The position numbers and the translations under genes are program-made. Shown one piece after another: positions 1 to 5,915 of a stretch of 9,250 nt of DNA (position 1 is its first letter; the number at the start of each line of letters is the position of its first letter). This stretch comes from Pseudomonadota bacterium (GTDB taxonomy: Bacteria; Pseudomonadota; Gammaproteobacteria; Pseudomonadales; Oleiphilaceae). The DNA lies in contig JAEZAA010000226.1 in NCBI GenBank assembly GCA_023430625.1, positions 1 to 9,250 on the forward strand, in the 5' to 3' direction. The notes beneath the pieces were generated by a model. It was not told the DNA's origin, did no database searches, and worked only from the letters and a program-made list of their open reading frames with translations.

Positions 1-873
1 GTGCAGGCCGTTGTGGATCGCAGCAGCAAGCCGTTGGTGCTGATGCCGAATCCTTTTTACCAGATCTACGAAGGCGCCGCCTTCCTGGCCGGTGCCGAAC
101 CCTGGTTTCTTCCCTGTACCCAAGCCACTGGCTATTTGCCGGACTTTGATGCGGTTCCTGACGACGTTTGGGCACGCTGCCAGGTCCTCTTTATCTGCAG
201 CCCCGGCAATCCGACGGGTGCGGTGATTCCTCAGGCCACCTTGCAGCGCCTGATCGAACTGGCCGACCGTCATGACTTCGTGATCGCATCCGACGAGTGT
301 TACTCGGAAATTTATTTCGATGAATCCGCCCCGCCGGTGGGACTGCTGCAGGCCTGCGCCGCCATGGGCCGCGACGGCTATGAACGCTGCGTTGTTTTTC
401 ACAGCCTTTCCAAGCGCTCCAACTTGCCAGGCCTGCGCTCAGGCTTTGTCGCCGGCGACGCCAACATCCTCGCTTCGTTCCTGAAGTACCGGACCTATCA
501 CGGCTGTGCTCTGCCGCTGCATGTACAGGCGGCCAGTGCGGCAGCCTGGAATGACGAAGCACATGTGATCGAGAATCGGGCGATTTACCGGGCCAAGTTC
601 GACGCCGTGCTTTCGATTTTGGACGGCGTGTTGCAGGTTAGCCGCCCCGATGCAGGCTTCTATCTGTGGCCACAAACCCCGATCGATGACGAACGGTTTG
701 CCCGTGAACTCTTCGCCCGCCAGAACGTCACGGTTCTGCCGGGCCAATACCTGTCGCGCGCCGTACAGGGCAGCAATCCAGGTGCAAACCACTGCCGCAT
801 GGCACTGGTGGCTTCCATGGATGAATGCGTTGAAGCGGCCCGACGTATCCGCCATTTTATCGAAACCCTGTAA
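1..873 (+). CDS. dapC: Succinyldiaminopimelate aminotransferase DapC (C-terminal part, 5' end outside window)
   Basis: PLP-dependent class I/II aminotransferase that makes N-succinyl-LL-2,6-diaminopimelate from the 2-amino-6-oxopimelate form in cytosolic lysine/DAP synthesis. The frame is open from base 1. The family is about 400 residues long and only 290 are visible, so roughly the first 110 are missing and the GTG at position 1 is probably an internal valine. Numbering from base 1, fold-type I landmarks are all present: the SPGNPTG cofactor loop (N70), D98 and Y101 in ASDECYSE, the Schiff-base lysine K138 in SLSKRSN, and an HCRMAL motif with a carboxylate-binding arginine near R266. Choosing DapC over another aminotransferase rests on the overall look of the sequence (KRSNLPGLRSGFVAGD, YHGCALP) and on dapD and dapE downstream. 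The gene ends 89 bp before yffB on the same strand, which suggests co-transcription. Confidence 0.9.
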   Translation: MQAVVDRSSKPLVLMPNPFYQIYEGAAFLAGAEPWFLPCTQATGYLPDFDAVPDDVWARCQVLFICSPGNPTGAVIPQATLQRLIELADRHDFVIASDECYSEIYFDESAPPVGLLQACAAMGRDGYERCVVFHSLSKRSNLPGLRSGFVAGDANILASFLKYRTYHGCALPLHVQAASAAAWNDEAHVIENRAIYRAKFDAVLSILDGVLQVSRPDAGFYLWPQTPIDDERFARELFARQNVTVLPGQYLSRAVQGSNPGANHCRMALVASMDECVEAARRIRHFIETL

Positions 874-919
874 AGGCACTCGCTTCTCTACGAGCGAGTT
901 ATGGGCCTTCACGTTAATC

Positions 920-942
920 GCGGAGCCTGTATGGCAATCCGC
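920..942 (+). other. Small hairpin upstream of the yffB ribosome binding site
   Basis: GCGGAGCC (920-927) can pair with GGC (933-935) and TCCGC (938-942). This gives an 8-bp stem with a two-base bulge (AA) and a 5-base loop. It ends 9 bases before the GGAG of yffB. No T run follows, so it is not a classical terminator. A simpler repeat, ACTCGC (878-883) with GCGAGT (894-899), lies just after the dapC stop. A role in mRNA processing or translation is possible but is inference. Confidence 0.3.
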
Positions 943-962
943 CTCTGAAATGGAGTAAACCT

Positions 963-1310
963 TTGCTGACGATGTACGGCATCAGCCAATGTGACACCAT
1001 CAAGAAGGCCCGGACCTGGCTGGACACCCAGGGCATTGCCTATCAGTTTCATGACTACAAGAAGCAAGGCCTCGACCCTACGCTGTTGGATGGCTGGCTC
1101 CAAACCCTGGGATGGGATGCGCTGTTGAACCGCCGGGGTACGACCTGGCGGAAAGTGCCAGAGGAAATCCGCGAACACATCGACGAAGCCTCGGCCCGGG
1201 CCTTGATGCTCGACAACCCTTCGATCATCAAGCGCCCCCTGTTGATAGAAGGTGAGCGCCAGCTTCTGGGCTTTTCCGATGCCAGCTACCGGGCCCACTT
1301 CGGCCTCTAA
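963..1310 (+). CDS. yffB: YffB/Spx-like ArsC-family thiol reductase
   Basis: Small cytosolic protein of the ArsC/Spx/YffB thioredoxin-fold family, 115 residues, the usual size (about 115-118). The N-terminal strand MYGISQCDTIKKA carries the single active-site-type cysteine (C10). R57/R58 in NRRGTTWR and the IIKRPLL segment (R91, P92) match the family's conserved arginines and cis-proline region. YffB proteins have been proposed to be glutathione-dependent thiol reductases. True arsenate reduction is not implied, and there are no ars genes nearby. The TTG start at 963 is chosen because GGAG at 952-955 lies 7 bases upstream. The ATG at 972 would be 16 bases away, and starting there would drop the first three residues of the strand. 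It sits between dapC and dapD, an arrangement also known in Pseudomonas, so it probably belongs to the dap transcript. Its physiological substrate is unknown. Confidence 0.87.
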   Translation: MLTMYGISQCDTIKKARTWLDTQGIAYQFHDYKKQGLDPTLLDGWLQTLGWDALLNRRGTTWRKVPEEIREHIDEASARALMLDNPSIIKRPLLIEGERQLLGFSDASYRAHFGL

Positions 1311-1328
1311 GGCGAGGCACTGTTCCGG

Positions 1329-1371
1329 CGACACCGAAAGCTTTTAACGACACCGTAATTTAACGACATCG
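1329..1371 (+). repeat. Short direct repeats CGACAYCG upstream of dapD
   Basis: CGACACCG occurs at 1329-1336 and 1348-1355, with a variant CGACATCG at 1364-1371. The last two copies extend to a 13-base unit, TTTAACGACAYCG (1343-1355 and 1359-1371), differing at one base and offset by 16. They fill the 82-bp gap between yffB and dapD, ending 11 bases before the dapD Shine-Dalgarno. They could be a local duplication or a set of binding sites; nothing here decides which. Confidence 0.45.
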
Positions 1372-1392
1372 CAACGCAAGACAGGATTAGTT

Positions 1393-2409
1393 ATGACATT
1401 TGCATTAGCCCTGGGTGTAGGTACCCAAAACGCAAAAGGCCAGTGGCTGGAAGTCTTTTATCCAAACCCCATTCTGGCGCCGGACACCGCGCTGGTCACG
1501 GCGGTTCAGCAAGTGCTGGGCTACGACCGGGGTAACCAGGCCATTGCGGTCAGCAAGGCCCAAATGCTGTCACTCAGCGAGAAGCTCATCGGCGAGCAGG
1601 CAACCGCAGCGGCCCAGTTGGCTCGCAGTGAGCGCCCCCTGGTCGTGACGGTGCTGGAGACCAACGAAAAGCCCAGCTCCACGCCCGAGGTCTACCTCAA
1701 GCTGCACCTGTTATCGCACCGTCTGTGCAAGCCCCACAGCCTGAATCTGGAGGCCATGTTTGGCCTGCTGCCCAACGTCGCCTGGACCAGTGAAGGTGCC
1801 ATCGATCTGGAAGAGCTGCCCTCCCGCCAAATCGAGGCCCGCATCCAAGGCCGTCTGCTGGAAGTCTTCTCCGTGGACAAATTCCCCAAGATGACCGATT
1901 ACGTGGTGCCCAAAGGCGTACGGATCGCCGATGCCGCCCGTATTCGTCTGGGCGCCTACCTGGGCGAAGGCACCACGGTCATGCATGAAGGCTTCGTCAA
2001 CTTCAATGCCGGCACCCTGGGCACCTCCATGATCGAAGGCCGTATCTCCGCCGGCGTCGTCATCGGCGAAGGCGCGGATCTGGGCGGTGGCTGCTCCACC
2101 ATGGGCACCTTGTCCGGCGGTGGCAACATCGTCATTTCCGTTGGCAAGGAGAGCCTGATCGGCGCGAACGCCGGTATCGGCATTCCCATCGGTGATCGCT
2201 GCAAGGTTGAAGCCGGCCTGTATGTGACGGCGGGCACCAAGGTTGTGTTGGTGGACGAGCAGAACAATCCCACCAAGACCGTCAAGGCGCGGGATCTGGC
2301 TGGCATGAGCGATCTCCTGTTCCGCCGCAATTCGACGAACGGTCAGGTTGAATGCAAGGTGCATAGCGCCGCCATTCAGCTCAACGCCGCGCTTCACGCC
2401 AATCAGTAA
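1393..2409 (+). CDS. dapD: Tetrahydrodipicolinate N-succinyltransferase DapD (long form)
   Basis: Transfers a succinyl group from succinyl-CoA to 2,3,4,5-tetrahydropyridine-2,6-dicarboxylate, committing it to the succinylase branch of lysine/DAP synthesis; the family is trimeric and cytosolic. It has 338 residues, matching the longer DapD type of Pseudomonas and its relatives rather than the roughly 274-residue E. coli type. Residues 1-175 form the N-terminal region typical of the long type. From about residue 180 to 285 the sequence is a left-handed beta-helix of hexapeptide repeats (VRIADAARIRLGAYLGEGTT, then GRISAGVVIGEGADLGGGCS, then GANAGIGIPIGDRCKVEAGL). The ATG at 1393 has AGGA at 1383-1386, 6 bases upstream. 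It is preceded by 82 bp containing short direct repeats and followed by a hairpin before dapE. A long antisense reading frame across it is treated as a shadow. Confidence 0.95.
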   Translation: MTFALALGVGTQNAKGQWLEVFYPNPILAPDTALVTAVQQVLGYDRGNQAIAVSKAQMLSLSEKLIGEQATAAAQLARSERPLVVTVLETNEKPSSTPEVYLKLHLLSHRLCKPHSLNLEAMFGLLPNVAWTSEGAIDLEELPSRQIEARIQGRLLEVFSVDKFPKMTDYVVPKGVRIADAARIRLGAYLGEGTTVMHEGFVNFNAGTLGTSMIEGRISAGVVIGEGADLGGGCSTMGTLSGGGNIVISVGKESLIGANAGIGIPIGDRCKVEAGLYVTAGTKVVLVDEQNNPTKTVKARDLAGMSDLLFRRNSTNGQVECKVHSAAIQLNAALHANQ

Positions 2410-2415
2410 CGCATC

Positions 2416-2446
2416 CGCTGGCTGCTGCAATCCGCGGCAGCCAGCG
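2416..2446 (+). other. Perfect 10-bp inverted repeat between dapD and dapE
   Basis: CGCTGGCTGC (2416-2425) and GCAGCCAGCG (2437-2446) pair perfectly around an 11-base loop, seven bases after the dapD stop. The stem is GC-rich and should fold in RNA, but the bases after it (AACGACTTAGG) contain no T run, so it is not a standard intrinsic terminator. It may act as a 3'-end stabiliser of dapD mRNA, a partial attenuator between the two genes, or a processing site. Confidence 0.6.
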
Positions 2447-2500
2447 AACGACTTAGGCATTGAACTTCCCTTAACCACATTCCTTCATGAGTCGCCTTCG

Positions 2501-3658
2501 ATGAGTCCTACCACGGCCCTGTCTCCCACCCTTGAGCTGGCCTGCGACCTGATTCGCAGACGTTCGGTCACGCCGACCGATGATGGCTGTCAGGATCTGA
2601 TGATCCGCCGGCTTGAAGCCATTGGCTTCAAGGTGGAGCGCTTGCGGTTTGGCGATGTGGAAAACTTCTGGGCACGGCGTGGCAGCACGGGGCCTCTGCT
2701 CGCGTACGCCGGGCATACGGACGTGGTTCCCACGGGTCCGGAAGAGCAGTGGCAGAATCCCCCTTTCGAGCCACGGATCGAGAACGGCATGCTGCTGGGA
2801 CGTGGTGCCGCCGACATGAAGGGCAGTCTCGCGGCGTTCGTTACGGCTTGCGAACGCTTCGTGGCGAGTCATCCTGATCACCAGGGCTCCATCGCGTTTT
2901 TGATCACCAGCGACGAGGAAGGTGTGGCGGTCAATGGTACCGTCAAAGTGGTGGAACACCTGACCCAGCGCAACGAGCGCATCGACTGGTGCATCGTGGG
3001 CGAACCATCCAGCACCCATCAGGTTGGCGACGTGATCAAGAACGGCCGCCGTGGATCACTTGGTGCTCGCCTGCGCATCAAGGGCATACAGGGTCATGTG
3101 GCCTATCCCCATTTGGCGGCCAACCCGATTCACCTGGCGGCCCCAGCCCTGGTGGAGCTAAGCCAGGAAGTCTGGGACCAGGGCAATGAGTTTTTCCCTG
3201 CGACCAGCTTCCAGATTTCCAATATTCACGGTGGCACCGGTGCCACCAACGTGATCCCGGGTGAGCTGGATATCCTGTTCAACTTCCGTTTCTCCACCGA
3301 AGTCACGGCGGATGACCTGAAAGATCGGACGGAGGAAATCCTCCAACGTCATGGGCTCGACTACACCCTGGACTGGAGCCTCAGCGGTTTGCCATTCCTG
3401 ACACCTCGGGGACAGCTGGTGGACGCGGTGGCAGACGCCATTACCGCAGTGACCGGGCGCACCACGGAGCTGTCAACGTCCGGCGGCACCTCCGATGGCC
3501 GCTTTATCGCTCCGACTGGCGCGCAGGTAGTGGAGCTCGGCCCGGTGAACGCGACGATTCACAAGGTGGATGAACAGGTATCAGCCGCCGACCTGGATCA
3601 GCTCTCGGAGATTTACGAACAGGTTCTGGTTCGGTTGTTGGCAGCACCCACAGCCTGA
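2501..3658 (+). CDS. dapE: Succinyl-diaminopimelate desuccinylase DapE
   Basis: Di-zinc M20-family amidohydrolase that cleaves N-succinyl-LL-2,6-diaminopimelate into succinate and LL-diaminopimelate. It has 385 residues (family about 375-380). The metal and catalytic residues are visible: H72 and D74 in AGHTDVVP, D105 in AADMKGS, E139 (general base) and E140 in SDEEG, E168 in VGEPSS, and H354 in ATIHKVDE. The lid/dimerisation domain lies between, around residues 180-295 (NGRRGSLGARLRI and IHGGTGATNVIPGE). The open frame extends upstream to 2348 inside dapD, but those 51 residues are unlike the family, so the start is placed at 2501, where the M20 sequence begins. No strong Shine-Dalgarno precedes it. 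A five-codon frame (2487-2504) ends in an ATGA overlapping this start, so translational coupling is conceivable. An intrinsic terminator follows 34 bp after the stop. Confidence 0.95.
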   Translation: MSPTTALSPTLELACDLIRRRSVTPTDDGCQDLMIRRLEAIGFKVERLRFGDVENFWARRGSTGPLLAYAGHTDVVPTGPEEQWQNPPFEPRIENGMLLGRGAADMKGSLAAFVTACERFVASHPDHQGSIAFLITSDEEGVAVNGTVKVVEHLTQRNERIDWCIVGEPSSTHQVGDVIKNGRRGSLGARLRIKGIQGHVAYPHLAANPIHLAAPALVELSQEVWDQGNEFFPATSFQISNIHGGTGATNVIPGELDILFNFRFSTEVTADDLKDRTEEILQRHGLDYTLDWSLSGLPFLTPRGQLVDAVADAITAVTGRTTELSTSGGTSDGRFIAPTGAQVVELGPVNATIHKVDEQVSAADLDQLSEIYEQVLVRLLAAPTA

Positions 3659-3692
3659 TCACAGGCCTGAGCGTACCAACCGCAAGACAATA

Positions 3693-3721
3693 AAAAGCGC
3701 CGGCATATTGCCGGCGCTTTT
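3693..3721. terminator. Bidirectional intrinsic terminator
   Basis: A perfect 12-bp stem pairs 3693-3704 with 3710-3721 around the 5-base loop ATATT. The GC core GCGCCGGC/GCCGGCGC is flanked by A's on the left and T's on the right, so an RNA from either strand ends in a U run. It lies 34 bp after the dapE stop and about 31 bp past the stop of the converging membrane/cold-shock gene, so it probably terminates both transcripts. Confidence 0.92.
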
Positions 3722-3752
3722 CTGTGCATCAATCGCAGGTCGCCGATAGCAG

Positions 3753-4259
3753 TTAGCCTGCGATGATCGATACATCCTCGGCCTGTAAGCCCTTGTCGCC
3801 CTCACGAACGGCAAAGCGTACTCGCTGGCCCTGGCGCAGCGAGCGATGCCCCTGGCCCCGGATGGAGCGGAAGTGCACAAAAATATCGTCGCCAGCATCA
3901 CGGGTGATGAAGCCGAACCCCTTGCTGACATTGAACCACTTCACCGTGCCGGTTTCGCGCGTATCGTTGGCATCCGGCTCGGCATCCTCCACCGCACCGC
4001 CATTGTTTTTCATCAGCATCGTCGGCAACATGGCGGCCAGCAGAAAAGCCACAAATGCCAGACCGAATAACGCCAGGCCGGGGCCTGTGCTCAATACGCC
4101 CAGTCCCCATGCCAAACCGTTCTGATCTTGCACGCCATCCACGTTAAACTGCAGGTTATCACCCAGTACCTGAAAGGCTATTGCGCCAAACAAAATGGGA
4201 AGCAGTAATGCTACGACGACGGAAATTGTTAGTTGTCTTGTAAAATGATCTGTTCTCAT
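3753..4259 (-). CDS. Membrane-anchored cold-shock-domain protein
   Basis: 168-residue protein with two parts. Residues 10-31 and 58-82 are strongly hydrophobic and read as two transmembrane helices, separated by a short polar loop (about 33-57). An acidic linker follows (about 87-102, EDAEPDAND). Residues 103-168 are a complete cold-shock domain, with GTVKWFN at 104-110, the RNP1-type motif KGFGFIT at 113-119 and the RNP2-type motif DIFVHF at 125-130. Positive residues before helix 1 (MRTDHFTRQ) and after helix 2 (MKNN) predict both ends in the cytoplasm, which would tether a single-stranded nucleic-acid-binding domain to the inner membrane. Canonical Csp proteins are about 70 residues and soluble. 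The ATG at 4259 has an AGGG 3 bases upstream on its own strand. The gene stands alone, converging on dapE and diverging from slyX. The domains are clear; the function, RNA target and cold inducibility are unknown. Confidence 0.88.
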   Translation of the reverse strand: MRTDHFTRQLTISVVVALLLPILFGAIAFQVLGDNLQFNVDGVQDQNGLAWGLGVLSTGPGLALFGLAFVAFLLAAMLPTMLMKNNGGAVEDAEPDANDTRETGTVKWFNVSKGFGFITRDAGDDIFVHFRSIRGQGHRSLRQGQRVRFAVREGDKGLQAEDVSIIAG

Positions 4260-4275
4260 TGACCCTATCTCTATT

Positions 4276-4302
4276 TTTATAACCGGTTGTGAAAATCGTC
4301 AG
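4276..4302 (-). promoter_or_regulatory. Candidate promoter of the membrane cold-shock gene
   Basis: On the minus strand, TATAAA (4281 down to 4276; 5 of 6 to the -10 consensus) is preceded by CTGACG (4302 down to 4297; 4 of 6 to the -35 consensus) with a 15-base spacer, shorter than ideal. Transcription would begin near 4269, giving a leader of only about 10 bases before the ATG. This is a motif match only. The rest of 4303-4402 shows no gene. Confidence 0.33.
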
Positions 4303-4402
4303 AACCTGAAATATCGGCTGCTCAAAATAGCCAGATTGAAGAAGAAGCAACCACGGCTGTTGGCTTGCCCTGACGTGAAGCCGGAAATGAACGTCTTTTA
4401 AC

Positions 4403-4431
4403 TTGACGCGAACCAGCGCATTAATGATAGC
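4403..4431 (+). promoter_or_regulatory. Candidate promoter of slyX
   Basis: TTGACG (4403-4408; 5 of 6 to the -35 consensus) is followed after 17 bases by GATAGC (4426-4431), a poor -10 (3 of 6). It would give a leader of roughly 120 bases before slyX. An 11-base palindrome, TTCCATTGGAA (4507-4517), lies in that leader, 39 bp before the start codon. Apart from these, the roughly 300-bp spacer between the two divergent genes holds nothing I can identify. Confidence 0.25.
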
Positions 4432-4556
4432 AAATAATAGATTTCATGACGCCTTTTCCAATTCTGCAGAGCGGTCAGCCTCAGGCAAGCTCCGTTGCGC
4501 CAACAATTCCATTGGAACCAGCGACTCTTCCTCATCAGCCCCATTAAGGAATAACC

Positions 4557-4763
4557 ATGACGACTGAACAACGCCTTATCGATCTCGAGACCAAGGTTGC
4601 CTTCCAGGAAGACACCATCCTGAGCCTGAGCGATACCATTGCACGCCAACAGTTCGAGCTCGAAAAACTGCAACGACTGGTTCAGGAGTTACGTGCACAG
4701 ATGCAGAACAACCAAACCATGATCCGGGATCTGCAGCAGGAAGTACCACCACCTCATTATTGA
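4557..4763 (+). CDS. slyX: SlyX family protein
   Basis: 68-residue protein matching SlyX (about 70 residues in E. coli) along its whole length. It has an N-terminal RLIDLETKVAFQEDTI segment, a continuous heptad-like helix with hydrophobic spacing (about residues 6-60) that should form a coiled coil, and the diagnostic PPPHY C-terminus (64-68). The Shine-Dalgarno AAGGA (4546-4550) lies 6 bases before the ATG. The biochemical role of SlyX is not established; in enterobacteria the gene lies next to slyD, which is not present here. It is a single gene, divergent from the cold-shock gene and convergent with the T6SS cluster. Confidence 0.93.
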   Translation: MTTEQRLIDLETKVAFQEDTILSLSDTIARQQFELEKLQRLVQELRAQMQNNQTMIRDLQQEVPPPHY

Positions 4764-4817
4764 GAGGGGGCCGGGCATAGGTGGCAGAAGGTTTACACTT
4801 AGGTGCTCTCTGAAAGG

Positions 4818-4873
4818 CAGCTTGAACGAGAGGACCAAACCGGCAGGGCTGGTCGCCGGGTCAGATCAAGCTG
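4818..4873. repeat. Nested inverted repeats between slyX and tssG
   Basis: CAGCTTGA (4818-4825) and TCAAGCTG (4866-4873) are perfect 8-bp inverted arms about 40 bp apart. Inside them, GACCA (4833-4837) pairs with TGGTC (4850-4854). Alternatively, CCGGC (4840-4844) pairs with GCCGG (4855-4859); the two inner stems are mutually exclusive. No T run follows on either strand, so a classical intrinsic terminator is not supported, although the convergent position would suit a termination function. The rest of 4764-4884 holds no recognisable gene or signal. Confidence 0.4.
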
Positions 4874-4884
4874 AATCCGCGAGT

Positions 4885-5883
4885 TCAGTACAAAAGCTCC
4901 ACGTATTGCGTCTCCCCCCGCCCCAGTTGGCTGCTGAGGCCCAGCCGCACCTCATCCTGCCCCAACTGACACAATGGAATGGAGTCCGACTCCACCTGAA
5001 AACAAAGGCGCACATCCAGTGCGCTTGGCGCCAGAAAGTCCACCAGCTCCAGCAATGCCTTATGTGCCTCCCGCCCCGGATGAAACGCCAGCGCCGTGGC
5101 GAGATCCACCTGCTCCACCCGGATCTCGAATTGGCTGGAACAATCAAGAATCGTGGTGCCGAGCGCAAGATCGTCACCGAGGCTGGCATTGGCCAGCCCC
5201 AGGCCATTACGCTGGTCTTCGGGAATTTCCGCGCGTGTCACCAGGTTCTCCCGCACATGAAGCCCGGGGAGGTTGAAATAATCCCTTAGCACCCGCTCCA
5301 TCACACGCGCCGAAGCGACGCCAAAGGAAAGCAGTCCGGTCAGTGGCAACAACCGGCGGCGATCCACGTGACGAAACCGATAGCCATCACGCTCACTCAG
5401 GCGAGCCAGTGACGCCAACTGCTCGGTAACCGGATCATCGGCCGTGGCGCGCATGCGTAGATGACAGCGGTACTTCTCCCAGATCCGGCTCAGCAGTTCA
5501 TGGGCCCGATGATTGAACACATCCAGAAAGCCCCGCAACACCTGCGTTTCGACCTGATCATCCAGGAGATCCTCGGTGTAATACAGGGGCAAGGGCGTGG
5601 CGGGCCCGTAGAGTCCGAGCCAGGGCGTTTCCACAATCAGCAGGTCCGGGCCGTTCGCCCGCTCCTGCCAAACCACGGATACTTCCGCTGCCTGAAAGGC
5701 CAGTGAGGCCATGGGGCGAAACAGGATCTTGGGCGTATCCACGCCAGTCTCCTGCTCGCTCCAGCGTGCCAGCAGGCGAACCAGTTGGATCACACTGTAG
5801 CGCGGCCCGGCCGTCAACAGCTCCTGTTTCAGGCTGGCCATGCTTGCCTTGGATTGGTTCTCCGAGGGCCGATTCGACGTCAT
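4885..5883 (-). CDS. tssG: Type VI secretion baseplate subunit TssG
   Basis: TssG (ImpH/VasB, DUF1305) is a wedge component of the T6SS baseplate; it binds two TssF copies and docks the baseplate to the membrane complex. Family signatures in the 332-residue product are the N-terminal YSVIQLVRLLARW helix, the GPATPLPLYYTEDLL region, RLLPLTGLLSFG near the middle with RVLRDYFNLPG after it, and a C-terminal LGQDEVRLGLSSQLG block. The frame is open to an upstream ATG at 5952 that has a GGGAG 10 bases before it. The start at 5883 (GGA 7 bases upstream) is preferred because the extra 23 codons include ATA, CGA, GGA and GTA, unlike the G/C-ending codons that follow, and show no family similarity. This leaves 32 bp after the tssF stop; the longer version would overlap tssF by 37 bp. 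It is the last gene of the visible T6SS operon. Confidence 0.92.
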   Translation of the reverse strand: MTSNRPSENQSKASMASLKQELLTAGPRYSVIQLVRLLARWSEQETGVDTPKILFRPMASLAFQAAEVSVVWQERANGPDLLIVETPWLGLYGPATPLPLYYTEDLLDDQVETQVLRGFLDVFNHRAHELLSRIWEKYRCHLRMRATADDPVTEQLASLARLSERDGYRFRHVDRRRLLPLTGLLSFGVASARVMERVLRDYFNLPGLHVRENLVTRAEIPEDQRNGLGLANASLGDDLALGTTILDCSSQFEIRVEQVDLATALAFHPGREAHKALLELVDFLAPSALDVRLCFQVESDSIPLCQLGQDEVRLGLSSQLGRGETQYVELLY

Positions 5884-5915
5884 ACAGGTTCCGTCTACAG
5901 CCTGTCGGGATCCCG

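Noticed and set aside
1..3. GTG at the first base as the dapC start codon
   Set aside because: The visible protein lacks about 110 residues of the N-terminal part of the fold, so this is almost certainly an internal valine of a gene cut by the window edge.
1711..2478. Long antisense open frame (255 codons) across dapD
   Set aside because: It lies wholly opposite a clearly identified DapD. GC-rich codon use on the real strand commonly leaves such frames open, and the product resembles no family I recognise.
2348..2500. N-terminal extension of dapE beginning inside dapD
   Set aside because: The 51 extra residues overlap the dapD C-terminus in another frame and look unlike M20 peptidases; the family sequence begins at the ATG at 2501.
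4369..4399. GACGT/ACGTC inverted repeat followed by TTTTA, resembling a weak terminator
   Set aside because: The stem is only 5 bp with a 14-base loop, and no + strand gene ends nearby.
4822..5289. Plus-strand open frame of 155 codons opposite tssG
   Set aside because: It is the shadow of the TssG C-terminus, has no recognisable domain and has only a weak start context.
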